A stretch of DNA of 64,000 nucleotides from Myxococcota bacterium (GCA_025057315.1 JANWXW010000105.1:1-64000); one strand, 5' to 3'; shown: positions 10,478-19,968, counted from the stretch's first letter. A program made the numbers and translations. Notes: generated by a model not told the origin, from the letters alone.

Positions 10478-10578
10478 GCCGTGGTAAGAGACAGTAGCGC
10501 ATCCTCCTGGTTGGTATAGAAAGGGCTGTCCAGAGCGCTTGCTGCCATTGGTATCGTGGTTATCTTCCATTTCAAAGT

Positions 10579-10617
10579 GCATCATTTGCAATGCAAAATA
10601 CATGCAAAGCATGATGC
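10579..10617 (+). promoter_or_regulatory. Inverted repeat with phased ATGCAAA repeats upstream of clpB
   Basis: In an AT-rich 110-nt pocket ahead of clpB, GCATCAT (10579-10585) is the reverse complement of ATGATGC (10611-10617). Between the arms lie two direct copies of ATGCAAA at 10591 and 10602, 11 bp apart, about one helical turn. This could be an operator or an RNA hairpin for a heat-shock gene. It is not a CIRCE element and I see no clear sigma-32 promoter. Function is inferred only from symmetry and position. Confidence 0.4.
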
Positions 10618-10635
10618 CGACACAAGGACCCCCCC

Positions 10636-13275
10636 ATGCGTGTTGATAAATTTACCGTAAAGACCCGTGAGGCCCTGGCAGAGGCCCAGCACCTGGCGAG
10701 CCGAAAAGGGCAAGCTGAGATTTTGCCAGAGCATATTCTATGGAGCCTGCTGCGTCAGGAAGGTGGTGTCGTGCCGGTGCTGCTGCACAAGCTCTCAATT
10801 GCTGCCGGTACTCCCTCCCTGACAGCCGACGTCCTGGCGCGGCAACTCGAAGAGCATCTGGATCAACAGCCCCGCGCTTCAGGTGCATTGGATGTGGGCC
10901 TGTCCCGTCGGGCGCGCGACCTCATCGAGGCTGCCGAAAAGGAGGCGGAGCGCTTTAAGGACGAGTTCACCTCCACCGAGCACCTGATGCTGGCCTTGTG
11001 TGCACGGGACTTCGGGTATGCTTCGCGTCTGCTGCGCGAGTACGGGGTCACCCATGAGCGCCTGATGCAAGCGCTGGTCGAGGTGCGCGGCAGCCAGCGG
11101 GTAACGGACCAGGATCCAGAAGCCAAGTATCAGGCGCTGGAGCGCTTTACACGCGATCTGACCGAGATGGCGCGCCGCGGGAAGCTGGACCCCGTGATCG
11201 GTCGCGATGAGGAAATTCGGCGCACCATCCAGGTGCTGTCGCGCCGCACCAAGAACAACCCTGTGCTCATCGGCGAGCCTGGGGTGGGCAAAACCGCGAT
11301 TGTCGAAGGGATCGCGCAGCGTATTGTCGGTGGCGATGTGCCTGAGAGCCTCAAGGACAAGCGCATCCTAGCGCTGGACTTGGGGGCCTTGGTGGCGGGC
11401 ACCAAATATCGTGGTGAGTTTGAGGACCGGATCAAGGCCGTGCTGCGCGAGATCGCCGCGGCCAGTGGCCAGATTGTCCTGTTCATCGACGAGTTGCACA
11501 CGCTTGTCGGGGCTGGGGCAGCCGAGGGAGCCCAGGACGCCGCCAACATGCTCAAGCCGGCCCTGGCCCGCGGTGAGTTGCGCTGCGTCGGTGCCACTAC
11601 GCTGGATGAGTACCGCAAACACATTGAGAAAGACAAGGCGCTGGAGCGCCGCTTCCAGCCGGTCTATGTCGGCGAACCCAGTGTGGCCGATACCATCGCC
11701 ATTCTGCGCGGCCTGAAGGAAAAGTACGAGGTACACCACGGCATCCGCATTCGCGACGCCGCGCTGACTGCCGCCGCACGTCTGTCTGATCGCTACATTG
11801 CCGACCGCTTCCTGCCCGACAAGGCCATCGATCTAATCGACGAGGCTGCTGCTCGCCTTAAGATGGAGATCGACTCGCTGCCGACGCCCATCGACCAGGC
11901 CGAACGCCACATTGTTGCCCTGCAGATCGAGCAGCAGGCCCTCAGCAAAGAAAAGGATGCGCAGTCCAAGCAGCGACTGGCCCAGGTGACCCAGGAGATT
12001 GCGGAGCTGCGCGAGCGGGTCGACGAGATGAAGGCGCGCTGGCGGGCCGAAAAAGAAATCATCACGCAGATCCGCGCTACCGCCGAGCAGATTGACCACG
12101 CCAAGACCCAAGCTGAGTTGGCGCAGCGTCGGGGCGACCTCAACCGCGCTGCCGAACTCCGCTACGGTGTGCTACCTGACCTGGAGCGGCGCTTGGAGGA
12201 GCTCAACAGGAAGCTGAGCGAGGCGCAGAAGCAGGGCTCCTTCCTGCGCGAGGAGGTGACCGAGGAGGACATCGCCGCCATCATCGCCAAGTGGACTGGC
12301 ATCCCCGTGGAGAAGATGCTGGAAAGCGAGATGGAGAAGCTGGCCCACATGGAGGAGCGGCTGCAGCAGCGCGTCATCGGCCAGGAGCAGGCCATCGCTG
12401 CGGTGTCCAACGCCGTGCGCCGCGCGCGGGCGGGGCTGCAGGACCCCAATCGGCCCATCGGCTCGTTTATCTTTCTGGGTCCCACCGGAGTCGGCAAAAC
12501 CGAGCTCGCGCGTGCCCTGGCAGAGTTTCTCTTCGATGACGAGACGCACATGGTGCGGCTTGACATGAGCGAGTACATGGAGAAGCACACGGTGGCGCGT
12601 CTCATCGGTGCCCCCCCAGGGTACATCGGCTACGACGAGGGCGGTCAGCTGACGGAAGCCGTACGGCGCCGGCCCTACAGCGTCGTCCTGTTCGACGAGA
12701 TCGAAAAAGCGCACCCGGACGTGTTCAATGTGCTCCTGCAGGTGCTGGACGACGGTCGTCTCACCGATGGACATGGACGCACGGTCAACTTCCGCAACAC
12801 GGTGGTCCTGATGACCTCGAACATCGGATCGCAGTTTATCCGCGATGCCGAAGACCTAGATGCGCCCGAGGTGCGCCGCAACATCGACATGGCGCTGCGG
12901 TCGGCGTTCAAGCCGGAGTTTCTCAACCGCATCGACGACATCATCATCTTCCATCGACTCGACCGGCGGCACATCGGCCGCATCATCGAGCTGCAGCTCG
13001 CCCGCCTGCGTGCGCTCCTTGCTGAGCGCCAGCTCGAGCTGGATCTGAGCGAGCAGGCCGTGGACCTGCTGGCCGAACAGGGCTACGATCCGGCTTTTGG
13101 CGCCCGGCCGCTCAAGCGGGCCATTCAGCGCCTCATCCAGGATCCGCTGGCCAAGGCGATCCTGGAAGGGCGGTTCCGGCCCGGTGATCGAATCTATGTG
13201 GATCGCGAGGGCGACCGGCTGCGGTTTGGCGCGGTGACCTTCCAGCACGAAGACAAGGCGGTCAGGGTCTCTTGA
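10636..13275 (+). CDS. clpB: ATP-dependent disaggregase ClpB
   Basis: 879 aa, normal for ClpB (about 860-880). It is a hexameric AAA+ chaperone that extracts polypeptides from aggregates together with DnaK/DnaJ in the cytosol. The order is an N-terminal Clp-N double repeat (1-145), AAA1 with Walker A GEPGVGKT at 213-220 and Walker B VLFIDELH near 280, the coiled-coil middle domain (about 400-530) that separates ClpB from ClpA/ClpC, then AAA2 with GPTGVGKT at 615-622 and a C-terminal D2-small domain. The ATG lies shortly after an AAGGA-like stretch. The stop overlaps the start of a J-domain gene, so chaperone and co-chaperone are coupled. An inverted repeat upstream is a candidate control site. 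Confidence 0.97.
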   Translation: MRVDKFTVKTREALAEAQHLASRKGQAEILPEHILWSLLRQEGGVVPVLLHKLSIAAGTPSLTADVLARQLEEHLDQQPRASGALDVGLSRRARDLIEAAEKEAERFKDEFTSTEHLMLALCARDFGYASRLLREYGVTHERLMQALVEVRGSQRVTDQDPEAKYQALERFTRDLTEMARRGKLDPVIGRDEEIRRTIQVLSRRTKNNPVLIGEPGVGKTAIVEGIAQRIVGGDVPESLKDKRILALDLGALVAGTKYRGEFEDRIKAVLREIAAASGQIVLFIDELHTLVGAGAAEGAQDAANMLKPALARGELRCVGATTLDEYRKHIEKDKALERRFQPVYVGEPSVADTIAILRGLKEKYEVHHGIRIRDAALTAAARLSDRYIADRFLPDKAIDLIDEAAARLKMEIDSLPTPIDQAERHIVALQIEQQALSKEKDAQSKQRLAQVTQEIAELRERVDEMKARWRAEKEIITQIRATAEQIDHAKTQAELAQRRGDLNRAAELRYGVLPDLERRLEELNRKLSEAQKQGSFLREEVTEEDIAAIIAKWTGIPVEKMLESEMEKLAHMEERLQQRVIGQEQAIAAVSNAVRRARAGLQDPNRPIGSFIFLGPTGVGKTELARALAEFLFDDETHMVRLDMSEYMEKHTVARLIGAPPGYIGYDEGGQLTEAVRRRPYSVVLFDEIEKAHPDVFNVLLQVLDDGRLTDGHGRTVNFRNTVVLMTSNIGSQFIRDAEDLDAPEVRRNIDMALRSAFKPEFLNRIDDIIIFHRLDRRHIGRIIELQLARLRALLAERQLELDLSEQAVDLLAEQGYDPAFGARPLKRAIQRLIQDPLAKAILEGRFRPGDRIYVDREGDRLRFGAVTFQHEDKAVRVS

Positions 13276-14168
13276 TGGCACTGAAGGACTACTACAAGAC
13301 GCTGGGCGTGAGCGGGACAGCGAGCGCCGAGGAAATCAAGAAGGCCTATCGCCGTCTGGCCAAGAAGTACCACCCGGATGTGACCGGTGGAGACAAGGCT
13401 AAGGAGGCCAAGTTCAAAGAGATCACCGAGGCCTATGAGGTCTTAAGCGACCCCAAGCGGCGGGCTGAATACGATGAGTTACGCAACAACCCCTTTGCGG
13501 GTCGCGAACCAGGCTTCGGCCGTGGGCCAGAAGGCTTTGCCTCCAGCGGGGGTCCGCGCGTCGATTTTAACTTCGAAAGCTTCTTTTCGGGTGGGTTCGC
13601 TGACCTGTTCGGTGGTGGCTTCATGGGCTCGACGCGGCGCGGGCAGCGCGGCACCGATCTACAGGCCACCATCGAGCTGTCTCTGCCCGAGGCGGCGCTG
13701 GGCGTGGAAAAGACGCTCACGCTGGAGCCCCTGGCTGAACCGCGCAAGGTCACCGTCCGCATTCCGGCGGGCGTGGAGGACGGCGAAGTGGTCCGCGTTC
13801 CTGGCCAGGGACGCCCCGGGACACGAGGGGGGGCTCCGGGAGATCTCCTCCTCCAGGTCAAGATTCAGCCTCATCCGATTTTCCGTCGGCACGGCGCCGA
13901 CCTAGAGGTGGATGTGCCGATCACCATCGACCAAGCTGTGCTCGGCGCGAAGGTGGATGTGCCCACGCTCGAGGGTCGGGCCCAGGTGACCGTGCCGCCA
14001 GGCACCTCCAGCGGTCAGAAGCTGCGTCTGCGCGGCAAAGGTGCCTCTGATCGCAAGGGGGGGCGTGGCGACCTGTACGGTGTCGTGCAGATTGTTGTCC
14101 CGAAGCAGATCAGCGAAGAGGCGCGGGCACTGATTGCGCGTTTCGGCCAGCTCACGCGCTCGGGATAG
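13275..14168 (+). CDS. CbpA/DnaJ type II co-chaperone (J domain plus DnaJ C-terminal domains)
   Basis: 297 aa. An N-terminal J domain (about 4-68) with the HPD triad in KKYHPDVTGGD stimulates the ATPase of DnaK. A Gly/Phe-rich linker with FFSGGFADLFGGG follows, then two DnaJ C-terminal beta domains. There are no CxxCxGxG zinc repeats, so it is of the CbpA/type II class and differs from the zinc-containing DnaJ at 31217. Its ATG (13275-13277) shares one base with the clpB stop TGA, a strong sign of translational coupling; a TTG one codon earlier is less likely. Co-production with ClpB fits a disaggregation machine, with DnaK supplied from elsewhere. Confidence 0.93.
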   Translation: MALKDYYKTLGVSGTASAEEIKKAYRRLAKKYHPDVTGGDKAKEAKFKEITEAYEVLSDPKRRAEYDELRNNPFAGREPGFGRGPEGFASSGGPRVDFNFESFFSGGFADLFGGGFMGSTRRGQRGTDLQATIELSLPEAALGVEKTLTLEPLAEPRKVTVRIPAGVEDGEVVRVPGQGRPGTRGGAPGDLLLQVKIQPHPIFRRHGADLEVDVPITIDQAVLGAKVDVPTLEGRAQVTVPPGTSSGQKLRLRGKGASDRKGGRGDLYGVVQIVVPKQISEEARALIARFGQLTRSG

Positions 14169-14185
14169 TCTGGCTGAGTCGGTAC

Positions 14186-14731
14186 CTACCGTTTCTTGCT
14201 CTTCTGAGCGGGCGCGCCAAGGACCGGCGCCATCGCCTGGAGCGCGCGGGCGATTTCTGGATGCACGGCGGCCGACTGCGCGGCATCCTGGTAGCTGCTG
14301 CGCAGGGCCTTTTCCAGCTGGGCCGCCATGACCGCCTTGGTCCGCCGGATGAGGCCGAGGAAATTTTCCCCTGCCTCCTCGAAGGCAACAAGCCGCTCGA
14401 TGAGGGCCAGGCGCTCCCTCAGGAAGGTGGCATCGACGGACAGAGCTGGCAGCTGGTCCTTGAATTGATCGATCAGGCGGGCCATGGGCTCGGCCTGCGC
14501 CACCACATCCATGCGCGGCGGCGAGACACGCCCCCGCAGCACAGTGGCAAAGGGCAGGTCCGTGGCTAGATCGATGAGCATGGCGCGCCCCTCATCCAGC
14601 CGCTGGGCCACCTGCCGGCTCAGCCATGGGTTCTGCGCCGCATCGCGGCGTGGCTCGATGGGGGACGAGGAGTTGGGGGCACGGGCAGTCAGGGGCGCGA
14701 CAACGTGGGTCTTCTGTAAGTTCTTTCTCAT
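14186..14731 (-). CDS. Hypothetical alpha-helical protein
   Basis: 181 aa, not recognised. The start was set at the ATG at 14731 because AGGAGG sits six nt ahead of it; the frame continues upstream without a better signal. After about 50 residues of low-complexity, Pro/Ser-rich sequence the protein is predicted mostly helical, with long Leu/Ala/Glu/Arg-rich stretches such as DATFLRERLALIERLVAFEE, and a Lys/Arg tail (QKSKKR). No cysteine pair, signal peptide or membrane segment is seen. It lies 71 nt downstream of ppsR on the same strand and may be the last gene of that unit. It converges with the J-protein gene, leaving 17 nt between stops. Confidence 0.7.
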   Translation of the reverse strand: MRKNLQKTHVVAPLTARAPNSSSPIEPRRDAAQNPWLSRQVAQRLDEGRAMLIDLATDLPFATVLRGRVSPPRMDVVAQAEPMARLIDQFKDQLPALSVDATFLRERLALIERLVAFEEAGENFLGLIRRTKAVMAAQLEKALRSSYQDAAQSAAVHPEIARALQAMAPVLGAPAQKSKKR

Positions 14732-14802
14732 GCTACCTCCTGGCGCGGCCGGTGCCGCGCAAGGAGGCACATCGGTGGCGGCCTGCCGCCCCTTGAGCCG
14801 CG

Positions 14803-15666
14803 CTACAGAGACGGGTCGCTGTCGTCTTCGCTGCTGCGCAACAGGCCTCGCTGCTTGTAGATGCGCAGGATGTCCGATGCTGTCTCCTCGATGGCCTTGC
14901 CAGTGATATCGATGACTGGCCAGCTCGGGTTGCTCTCGAACAGGGAGCGGGCGTAGTAGATTTCGCGCAGGATGTGGTCGCGCTGGCCGTAGCTGGTGTC
15001 CGGGGCCATCCGCAACCGCTCCAACCGCGCCCGCCGTATCTGGAGGAGCGCATCGGGCTTGATGGTCAGACCGAAGACGCGCCGTGGATCCACCTGAGCC
15101 AGCTCCGGCGGCAACGGCACATCGATGACCAGCGGCACGTTGGCTACCTTGAACCCTTTCTGCGCAATGTAGGTAGACAACGGCGTCTTGGAGGTCCGGC
15201 TGATGCCGACGAGCACCAGGTCTGCCTTGGGCAGGTTCGCCGGGTCGCGGCCGTCATCGCTCTTGACGGTAAACTCGATCGCCTCCATGCGTCGGTAGTA
15301 GTCTGGGGACACGGTGTGCAGCAGCCCGGGCACGCCCCGCGGAGCCACCCCGAAGAAGCCGGACATGGCGCCCATCAGCGCCCCAATGAGGTCCACGCAA
15401 GGCACGCCCCTGGCCTCGCAGCGCTGGCGGAGTTCCTCGCGGAAGTCGGCCCGTACGATGGTAAAGACCAGCAACGCACGGACCTCCGCCGCCTCATCGA
15501 CAACGCGACACAAGTCCTCGCTGCTCCTAAGGTGAGAAAATAGGCGGATGTCGACTGCCACCGAGCCAACGTCGAATTGCCGGAGGGCAGCCCGGACCAC
15601 TTTCTCGGCGGTGTCTCCGGTGGCATCCGAAACAACAAAGATTGTACGCACGGGTCCCGGCGGCAT
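14803..15666 (-). CDS. ppsR: Pyruvate, water dikinase / pyruvate phosphate dikinase regulatory protein (DUF299)
   Basis: 287 aa, close to the family length. This family is a bifunctional kinase and pyrophosphorylase: it inactivates PEP synthase or PPDK by ADP-dependent phosphorylation of an active-site Thr and reactivates it by Pi-dependent dephosphorylation, so controlling the pyruvate/PEP switch. It begins with the family opening IFVVSDATGDTAEKV and carries the nucleotide-binding loop GISRTSKTPLSTYIA near residue 155. No ppsA or ppdK lies in the window. It starts 26 nt after the radical SAM gene, so the two are probably one transcript. Family assignment is firm; PpsR versus the PPDK-specific version cannot be told. 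Confidence 0.93.
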   Translation of the reverse strand: MPPGPVRTIFVVSDATGDTAEKVVRAALRQFDVGSVAVDIRLFSHLRSSEDLCRVVDEAAEVRALLVFTIVRADFREELRQRCEARGVPCVDLIGALMGAMSGFFGVAPRGVPGLLHTVSPDYYRRMEAIEFTVKSDDGRDPANLPKADLVLVGISRTSKTPLSTYIAQKGFKVANVPLVIDVPLPPELAQVDPRRVFGLTIKPDALLQIRRARLERLRMAPDTSYGQRDHILREIYYARSLFESNPSWPVIDITGKAIEETASDILRIYKQRGLLRSSEDDSDPSL

Positions 15667-15692
15667 GATTTTTCTCTATAGACTGACTGAGT

Positions 15693-16946
15693 CTATGAAA
15701 TGACAGGCAGCCGTCGCCTGGTCGACACCCCATGCGCAATCACACGCGGGCATTCCGGATCGGGCGCGGTGGCATCGCCGACCACGTGGGCCGCCACGAC
15801 CCGGCATCCACCGCGGCACAGGGGCAGGTAGGTGCAGCCAGAGCACGGCGCGCGCGCCGAGGGCCAGCTGCGGAAGGCAGCGAAGGCGCCATCGCGGTGC
15901 CAGTAGCGGGGGGTCTCATCGATGGTTGCCTCGACAGGGGGGGCGAAACTACACGCCGCCAGCGCCCCGTTCGGCTTGCCGGCGATGAGCAGATCGCCGC
16001 CCACGCAGCCGTAGATGGCTAGCCAGCGGACCAGCTCAGGCGGCGGCTGGTGCCAGACCACCATGGGGGTGAACGAGCAGTCCAGCCTCACCCGCATCCG
16101 ATGCCGCCGCGCCAGCGATAGGACCGTCGGCAGCAGTGCACGATTCTGCTCGTCGGTGCAGCGCAGCGCTGCGTAGGTCTCACTGCGAGCGCCGCGTCCA
16201 GACGGCTTGAAACGCAGCAGCTCGACCTCGCGAAGCCGTCGCGTCCGCGCATAGGCAAAGAGGCGATCCAGCCCGGCGAAGTTCCGTCGTGTGACCACGC
16301 AGTTGATGCCCACGTGCCGGCTGGCCCGACGAAGCACCCGGACGGCTCGATCGGCCTGCTGAAAGCCGTCAAACCCCCTTACCGCGGCATAATCCTCCCC
16401 CACGCCGTCGATCGACACGTTGATCTGGCCAAACAGCCCAGCGCTGGCCCAGCGGCTGAGGCGCTCCACGACCGTGTCGTCATAGAGCCCGCTGGTCGTC
16501 AGGTTGGGTACCAGGCCACGGCTCCGGGCATAGGCGGCTACCTCGCCCAACCACGGCAGCAGGGCCGACTCGCCTCCCCCCAGTGCCAGGTGGAACACGC
16601 CCATGCCAGCCAGGCGGTCGATGGCCTGTCGCCAGGCAGACAGGTCCCACTCACGCGGCAACCCTCGCTCGCTGGCCCCTGTATAGCACCCCTGACACCC
16701 CGCACTGCACCGATTGGTCAGCTGCAGGTGCGCCTCCAAGGGCGCAGACAGCGGGCCCTGCTCGCTCCCGTCCCACATTCCGGGCGGCGGGCTGTCCAGG
16801 CCCAGATCACGCGAGCGTTCCCGGTCGATGAACACCAGCGCCCGCGGCCAACGCAGGTGCACGATGCCGCCGAACCGCTCGTAGCGAAAACCGAGCGGAG
16901 GGGGCCAGCGCACAAGCAGCCGCCCAAGCAAGCGCAGAAGGCCCAT
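15693..16946 (-). CDS. Radical SAM/SPASM-domain protein
   Basis: 417 aa. The radical SAM cluster motif is CSAGCQGC with Cys80, Cys84 and Cys87, followed by LALGGGESALL, the place where the family binds SAM. The C-terminal part holds a SPASM-type cysteine set (CSGCTYLPLCRGGC and a later Cys in DPECP) that binds extra iron-sulphur clusters, plus further Cys near residue 325. SPASM enzymes often modify peptides or act in cofactor synthesis, but the substrate is not visible: no small precursor-peptide gene was found next to it. The first 70 residues (FGGIVHL, ALVFIDRE) are not part of the core and could be a recognition domain. Cytoplasmic; ppsR follows 26 nt downstream. Confidence 0.88.
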   Translation of the reverse strand: MGLLRLLGRLLVRWPPPLGFRYERFGGIVHLRWPRALVFIDRERSRDLGLDSPPPGMWDGSEQGPLSAPLEAHLQLTNRCSAGCQGCYTGASERGLPREWDLSAWRQAIDRLAGMGVFHLALGGGESALLPWLGEVAAYARSRGLVPNLTTSGLYDDTVVERLSRWASAGLFGQINVSIDGVGEDYAAVRGFDGFQQADRAVRVLRRASRHVGINCVVTRRNFAGLDRLFAYARTRRLREVELLRFKPSGRGARSETYAALRCTDEQNRALLPTVLSLARRHRMRVRLDCSFTPMVVWHQPPPELVRWLAIYGCVGGDLLIAGKPNGALAACSFAPPVEATIDETPRYWHRDGAFAAFRSWPSARAPCSGCTYLPLCRGGCRVVAAHVVGDATAPDPECPRVIAHGVSTRRRLPVIS

Positions 16947-17103
16947 GGGTAGCTCTTTAGCCTAGCACCAGGCTCCCTTCCCACACCAGCCCACATCGCA
17001 ATCTGGCTGGCGCCCGCGTCCCAAGTGGGTCAGGATTTCATGAACGTTGGCCCGCTGCGCCTGGCGGGGTCAGCACCCTGACATGCTTCCCGGGAGGTCC
17101 CTG

Positions 17104-18051
17104 ATGCGCCGGTTGGCACTCGGCCTTGCTGTTCTGTGGTTGCTCCTCGCATTCGGCCTGCGCCTGCGTGACATGCGGCGGCCGCAGATCTATGTCTCCG
17201 CCCTGACCGGCGGTCAGCGTCACCACGAGGCCACACTGGCCTGGATCGAAGGGACCATGCCCGGCGCAGCCACCCCCAGCCGGGGCTGGCTCATAGTGGC
17301 CGACGTCCGCATCGATGGAAAGCTGCTGCGCTTTGCCAGCGTGCCGCTCCCTTCCGACTGGGCCGACTGCCGTCTGTGGCTAGAAGAAAGCCCCGATGTC
17401 ATCCAGGCCGTGGCCCGCTGCCCCCACCACGCTCCTGTGCGCCTTACAGCCGCCGGCACCAGCGTGCCCGGTCTGGGTCCCGACCACCGGCCCGCCACCC
17501 TGTATGCGCTCCACCCCCTTACATCGGTGGAGCCGGAACGAATCGTGAACAAGGTGCACCGCCACCACCTGGCACCGACACACCCCTGGTTGTTCGTACT
17601 GGGAGTGCTGGCCATGCTCCCGCTGGGCGTGCTGACGTGGCAAACCCTGCGCAAAGCCTGGCAGCTGCGGCGCAAGCCCACGCTAGAGGGCGTGCTAGAG
17701 CATGCTGAGCCCGGCAGCTTGACCATCCGCAGCGGCGACCGGCGGGTCTCGGTATTTGTCGAGCAGGGAGAGGTGATATCCATCGGGCTGGGCAAGGGTC
17801 GCCTGTACAGCGATGCGACGATGGCAGTGGATGGGCTCCGCGCCACCGTGCAGGGCAAGGTCGACTCCAGCACCGAAGGCGGCTTCCGCGGTCAGGAGAC
17901 CATGCGCCTGCGGCCAGGGGCGGTGCTGGTGGTCGGTGGAAGCGTGGATGAGGCACATCAGCGTTTGCTGCTGGCTGCCTTGCGCGATGGTGCCCTGGCG
18001 TTGGCGGGCATCGCGACAGCAGCCACCGTGGCCATGGGCCTGGCTTGGTAG
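17104..18051 (+). CDS. Hypothetical inner-membrane protein
   Basis: 315 aa, not recognised. The start is the ATG at 17104, preceded by GGAGGT at normal spacing; the open frame extends further but without support. An N-terminal hydrophobic segment (about 4-17) is followed by an extracytoplasmic beta-rich part, a second span near residue 165 (WLFVLGVLAMLPLGVLTW), a basic stretch (LRKAWQLRRK), a predicted cytoplasmic beta-rich domain with EPGSLTIRSGDRRVSVFVE, and a last hydrophobic stretch at the C-terminus. The arrangement recalls GIDE-type membrane proteins, but the similarity is too weak to name. It ends two nt before the convergent response-regulator gene. Confidence 0.7.
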   Translation: MRRLALGLAVLWLLLAFGLRLRDMRRPQIYVSALTGGQRHHEATLAWIEGTMPGAATPSRGWLIVADVRIDGKLLRFASVPLPSDWADCRLWLEESPDVIQAVARCPHHAPVRLTAAGTSVPGLGPDHRPATLYALHPLTSVEPERIVNKVHRHHLAPTHPWLFVLGVLAMLPLGVLTWQTLRKAWQLRRKPTLEGVLEHAEPGSLTIRSGDRRVSVFVEQGEVISIGLGKGRLYSDATMAVDGLRATVQGKVDSSTEGGFRGQETMRLRPGAVLVVGGSVDEAHQRLLLAALRDGALALAGIATAATVAMGLAW

Positions 18052-18053
18052 GC

Positions 18054-19079
18054 TCAGCTGCCTGGGGGAGGGGTCTCGCTGCGCTGGATCGACGGTGACA
18101 CCATCGGCGGCAGCACCGGCAGACCCGCGGCCACGATGACACGATCGCGGCCCTGGTTCTTGGCTTGATAGAGGGCAGTGTCGGCGCGGTGCATGAGATC
18201 AGCTATGGGTGCATCGGCGCCCTGATCGAACGAAGCCACGCCGATGGACACCGTCACGCGGATGATTTTGGGCTCATCGCCCTGGCCTCCCGGAGCGGGA
18301 ATGTGCATAGCTGCCACGTGTTTGCGGATGCGCTCCGCCAGCACGACCGCGCCCTCGGCCGTCAGCTCGGGAGCAATGACCACAAACTCCTCACCGCCAT
18401 AGCGCCCGCACACATCGGAGCGCCGCAGCATCTCACGGATGCCAGCAGCCACGGTTTTGAGCACCGCGTCGCCAGCAGCGTGACCATATGTGTCGTTGAT
18501 CCTCTTGAAATGATCGATGTCGATGACCAGCAGTGCCAGAGGCCGCTTGTAACGTCGGCTACGCTCGTGCTCCAAATCCAGCATGTGATCCAGCCGACGG
18601 CGGTTGGCGACACCGGTAAGACCGTCGGTGTCAGCCATCTCTGCCAGCCTGGCGTTGGCTGCTTCCAGCTGCTCGGTCAGCGACTTGATGCGTAGCATAG
18701 CATCGATGCGAATCGCCAATTCGTCCGGGTTGACCGGCTTGGTGATGAAGTCATCCGCTCCAGCCTTGTGCCCGCGCCTCCTGGTCTCGAAATCAGTGCG
18801 TGCCGTCATCAATATAATGGGAATAAAAGCCCTCATATCTGACTTCATCATTTGTGCAATCTTGAAGCCATCGATGGAGGGCATCACTACATCCAGCAGC
18901 ACCAGGTCGGGCCGGTGCTCTCGCAGGAGTCGCAGGCCCTCTAGGCCCGTTTCGGCAGTGATCGTCCGGTGACCAATGGCCGTCAGATAGCCGGTCAGCT
19001 CCTCGCGGGTGCTGCGTGTATCATCGATGATGAGGATCGTTGTCCCGCTCCGTGATGCATCCATGGCCAGTTGCCTCAT
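18054..19079 (-). CDS. Response regulator with GGDEF diguanylate cyclase domain (PleD/WspR-like)
   Basis: 341 aa from the ATG at 19079, which follows GGGAG and lies one nt after the stop of the YHS gene. The receiver domain (about 13-130) has the acidic pair Asp19/Asp20, phosphoacceptor Asp63 in LVLLDVVMPS and the Lys of FITKP. A short helical linker joins it to a GGDEF domain with active-site GGEEF. The base-contacting residues are canonical (N in INDTYGH and D in AAGD), so it should make c-di-GMP. An RxxD inhibition site (RRSD) sits five residues ahead of GGEEF, predicting product feedback. The C-terminus is a Pro/Ser-rich tail. Phosphorylation by an unknown kinase probably activates it. 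Confidence 0.93.
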   Translation of the reverse strand: MRQLAMDASRSGTTILIIDDTRSTREELTGYLTAIGHRTITAETGLEGLRLLREHRPDLVLLDVVMPSIDGFKIAQMMKSDMRAFIPIILMTARTDFETRRRGHKAGADDFITKPVNPDELAIRIDAMLRIKSLTEQLEAANARLAEMADTDGLTGVANRRRLDHMLDLEHERSRRYKRPLALLVIDIDHFKRINDTYGHAAGDAVLKTVAAGIREMLRRSDVCGRYGGEEFVVIAPELTAEGAVVLAERIRKHVAAMHIPAPGGQGDEPKIIRVTVSIGVASFDQGADAPIADLMHRADTALYQAKNQGRDRVIVAAGLPVLPPMVSPSIQRSETPPPGS

Positions 19080-19080
19080 C

Positions 19081-19422
19081 TCATCTCCCGGTCGGCGCCC
19101 TGGAGCCTGCAGCTTGAGCAGCTGGCCCCAAAACCAGATCCGGAGTCCGATCAAAGTGCGCCCGGCACCGCGAACAGCAGAACAGCACGGTCCGACCCTT
19201 GTAGTGGCCTAAGGGGAGATCCTCCTGAACGACAAACTCCTCACCGCTGACCGGGCAGACGAGCCGAGCACCTAGGGGCGGTGGATGCTCGCCGGACCAC
19301 ACAGCCAGAGGCGCCCGGACCGGTGCGGTGCGGCTCACCTGAGTCGGGGGCCGGCAGGCCGACCCCACCCCCAGAGCTACCAGCAGCAGGCACCCCACCT
19401 CTGTGCGGAGGATACCGAACAT
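19081..19422 (-). CDS. Small lipoprotein with YHS/TRASH-type metal-binding domain
   Basis: 113 aa. A hydrophobic N-terminus (TEVGCLLLVALGVGSAC) ends in a Cys that could be lipidated; the box is not ideal because Gly is at -3. After a Pro-rich spacer comes a YHS-like domain: LVCPVSGEEF, then Y-K-G-R-T-V-L-F-CC-x-x-C-x-x-H-F ending in P. In this family the Cys residues bind a metal such as Cu, Zn or Fe. The stop is one nt ahead of the GGDEF response-regulator start and the ATG lies 28 nt after folK, so it sits inside a packed operon. It is easily missed because overlapping frames are open here. The role (metal sensing or handling in the periplasm) is inferred. Confidence 0.72.
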   Translation of the reverse strand: MFGILRTEVGCLLLVALGVGSACRPPTQVSRTAPVRAPLAVWSGEHPPPLGARLVCPVSGEEFVVQEDLPLGHYKGRTVLFCCSRCRAHFDRTPDLVLGPAAQAAGSRAPTGR

Positions 19423-19450
19423 CGTGAAGCTGAGTGTAGCGCAACAGCGG

Positions 19451-19966
19451 TCAGCTCGGCTCCAGAGCAGCTGGCCAGGGGCCGGCCGGGCGGGGCGCCT
19501 GCTCGATGGCCAGCCGCAGCCTGTAGAGTCGCTCCAGCGGCGACCCGAGCACGGGGTGCACCAGGGCCGGCTCGAGGTCGAGCAGGGGGCGAAGAGCGAA
19601 GGCCCGCTGGTGAAGCCGAGGATGAGGCACCACCAAATCCGAGCTGCGAAACACCAAGCTGCCATCCTCGCCGAGCAGCAACAGGTCCAGGTCGAGCGTC
19701 CGCGGTGCATCCCGCAGGCAGGGACGTCGCCGCCCCAGCGCCGCTTCGATCCGCAGCAAGCCCGCCAGCAGGTCCTCGGGGCTCAGAGGGGTGTCGACGA
19801 GGATCGCGGCGTTCAGGTAGCGCGGCTGCGGCGGCCCCACCGGCTCGGTCTCATACAGCGACGAGCGCCGGAGCACCGCACCCAGTCTGGCCATCTCCAC
19901 CACAGCCTGCGCCAGCGTCCGGGCGCGGTCGCCAAGATTGGCACCGAGCCCTACGTAAGCATACAT
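19451..19966 (-). CDS. folK: 2-amino-4-hydroxy-6-hydroxymethyldihydropteridine pyrophosphokinase
   Basis: 171 aa from the ATG at 19966; a TTG two codons earlier would overlap tsaB. HPPK transfers pyrophosphate from ATP to 6-hydroxymethyl-dihydropterin in folate synthesis. The family marks are all present: the opening YAYVGLGANLGDR, SSLYETEPVGPPQPRYLNAA, the signature RTLDLDLLLLG with the Asp pair that binds Mg, and LVVPHPRLHQRAF. It begins two nt after the tsaB stop behind GAGAGG, consistent with an operon tsaB-folK-YHS-GGDEF. No folP or folB is nearby. Confidence 0.96.
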   Translation of the reverse strand: MYAYVGLGANLGDRARTLAQAVVEMARLGAVLRRSSLYETEPVGPPQPRYLNAAILVDTPLSPEDLLAGLLRIEAALGRRRPCLRDAPRTLDLDLLLLGEDGSLVFRSSDLVVPHPRLHQRAFALRPLLDLEPALVHPVLGSPLERLYRLRLAIEQAPRPAGPWPAALEPS

Positions 19967-19968
19967 GG

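Noticed and set aside
10440..10635. CIRCE element or sigma-32 promoter ahead of clpB
   Set aside because: The TTAGCACTC inverted repeat is absent and no CTTGAAA/CCCCAT pair with proper spacing is seen.
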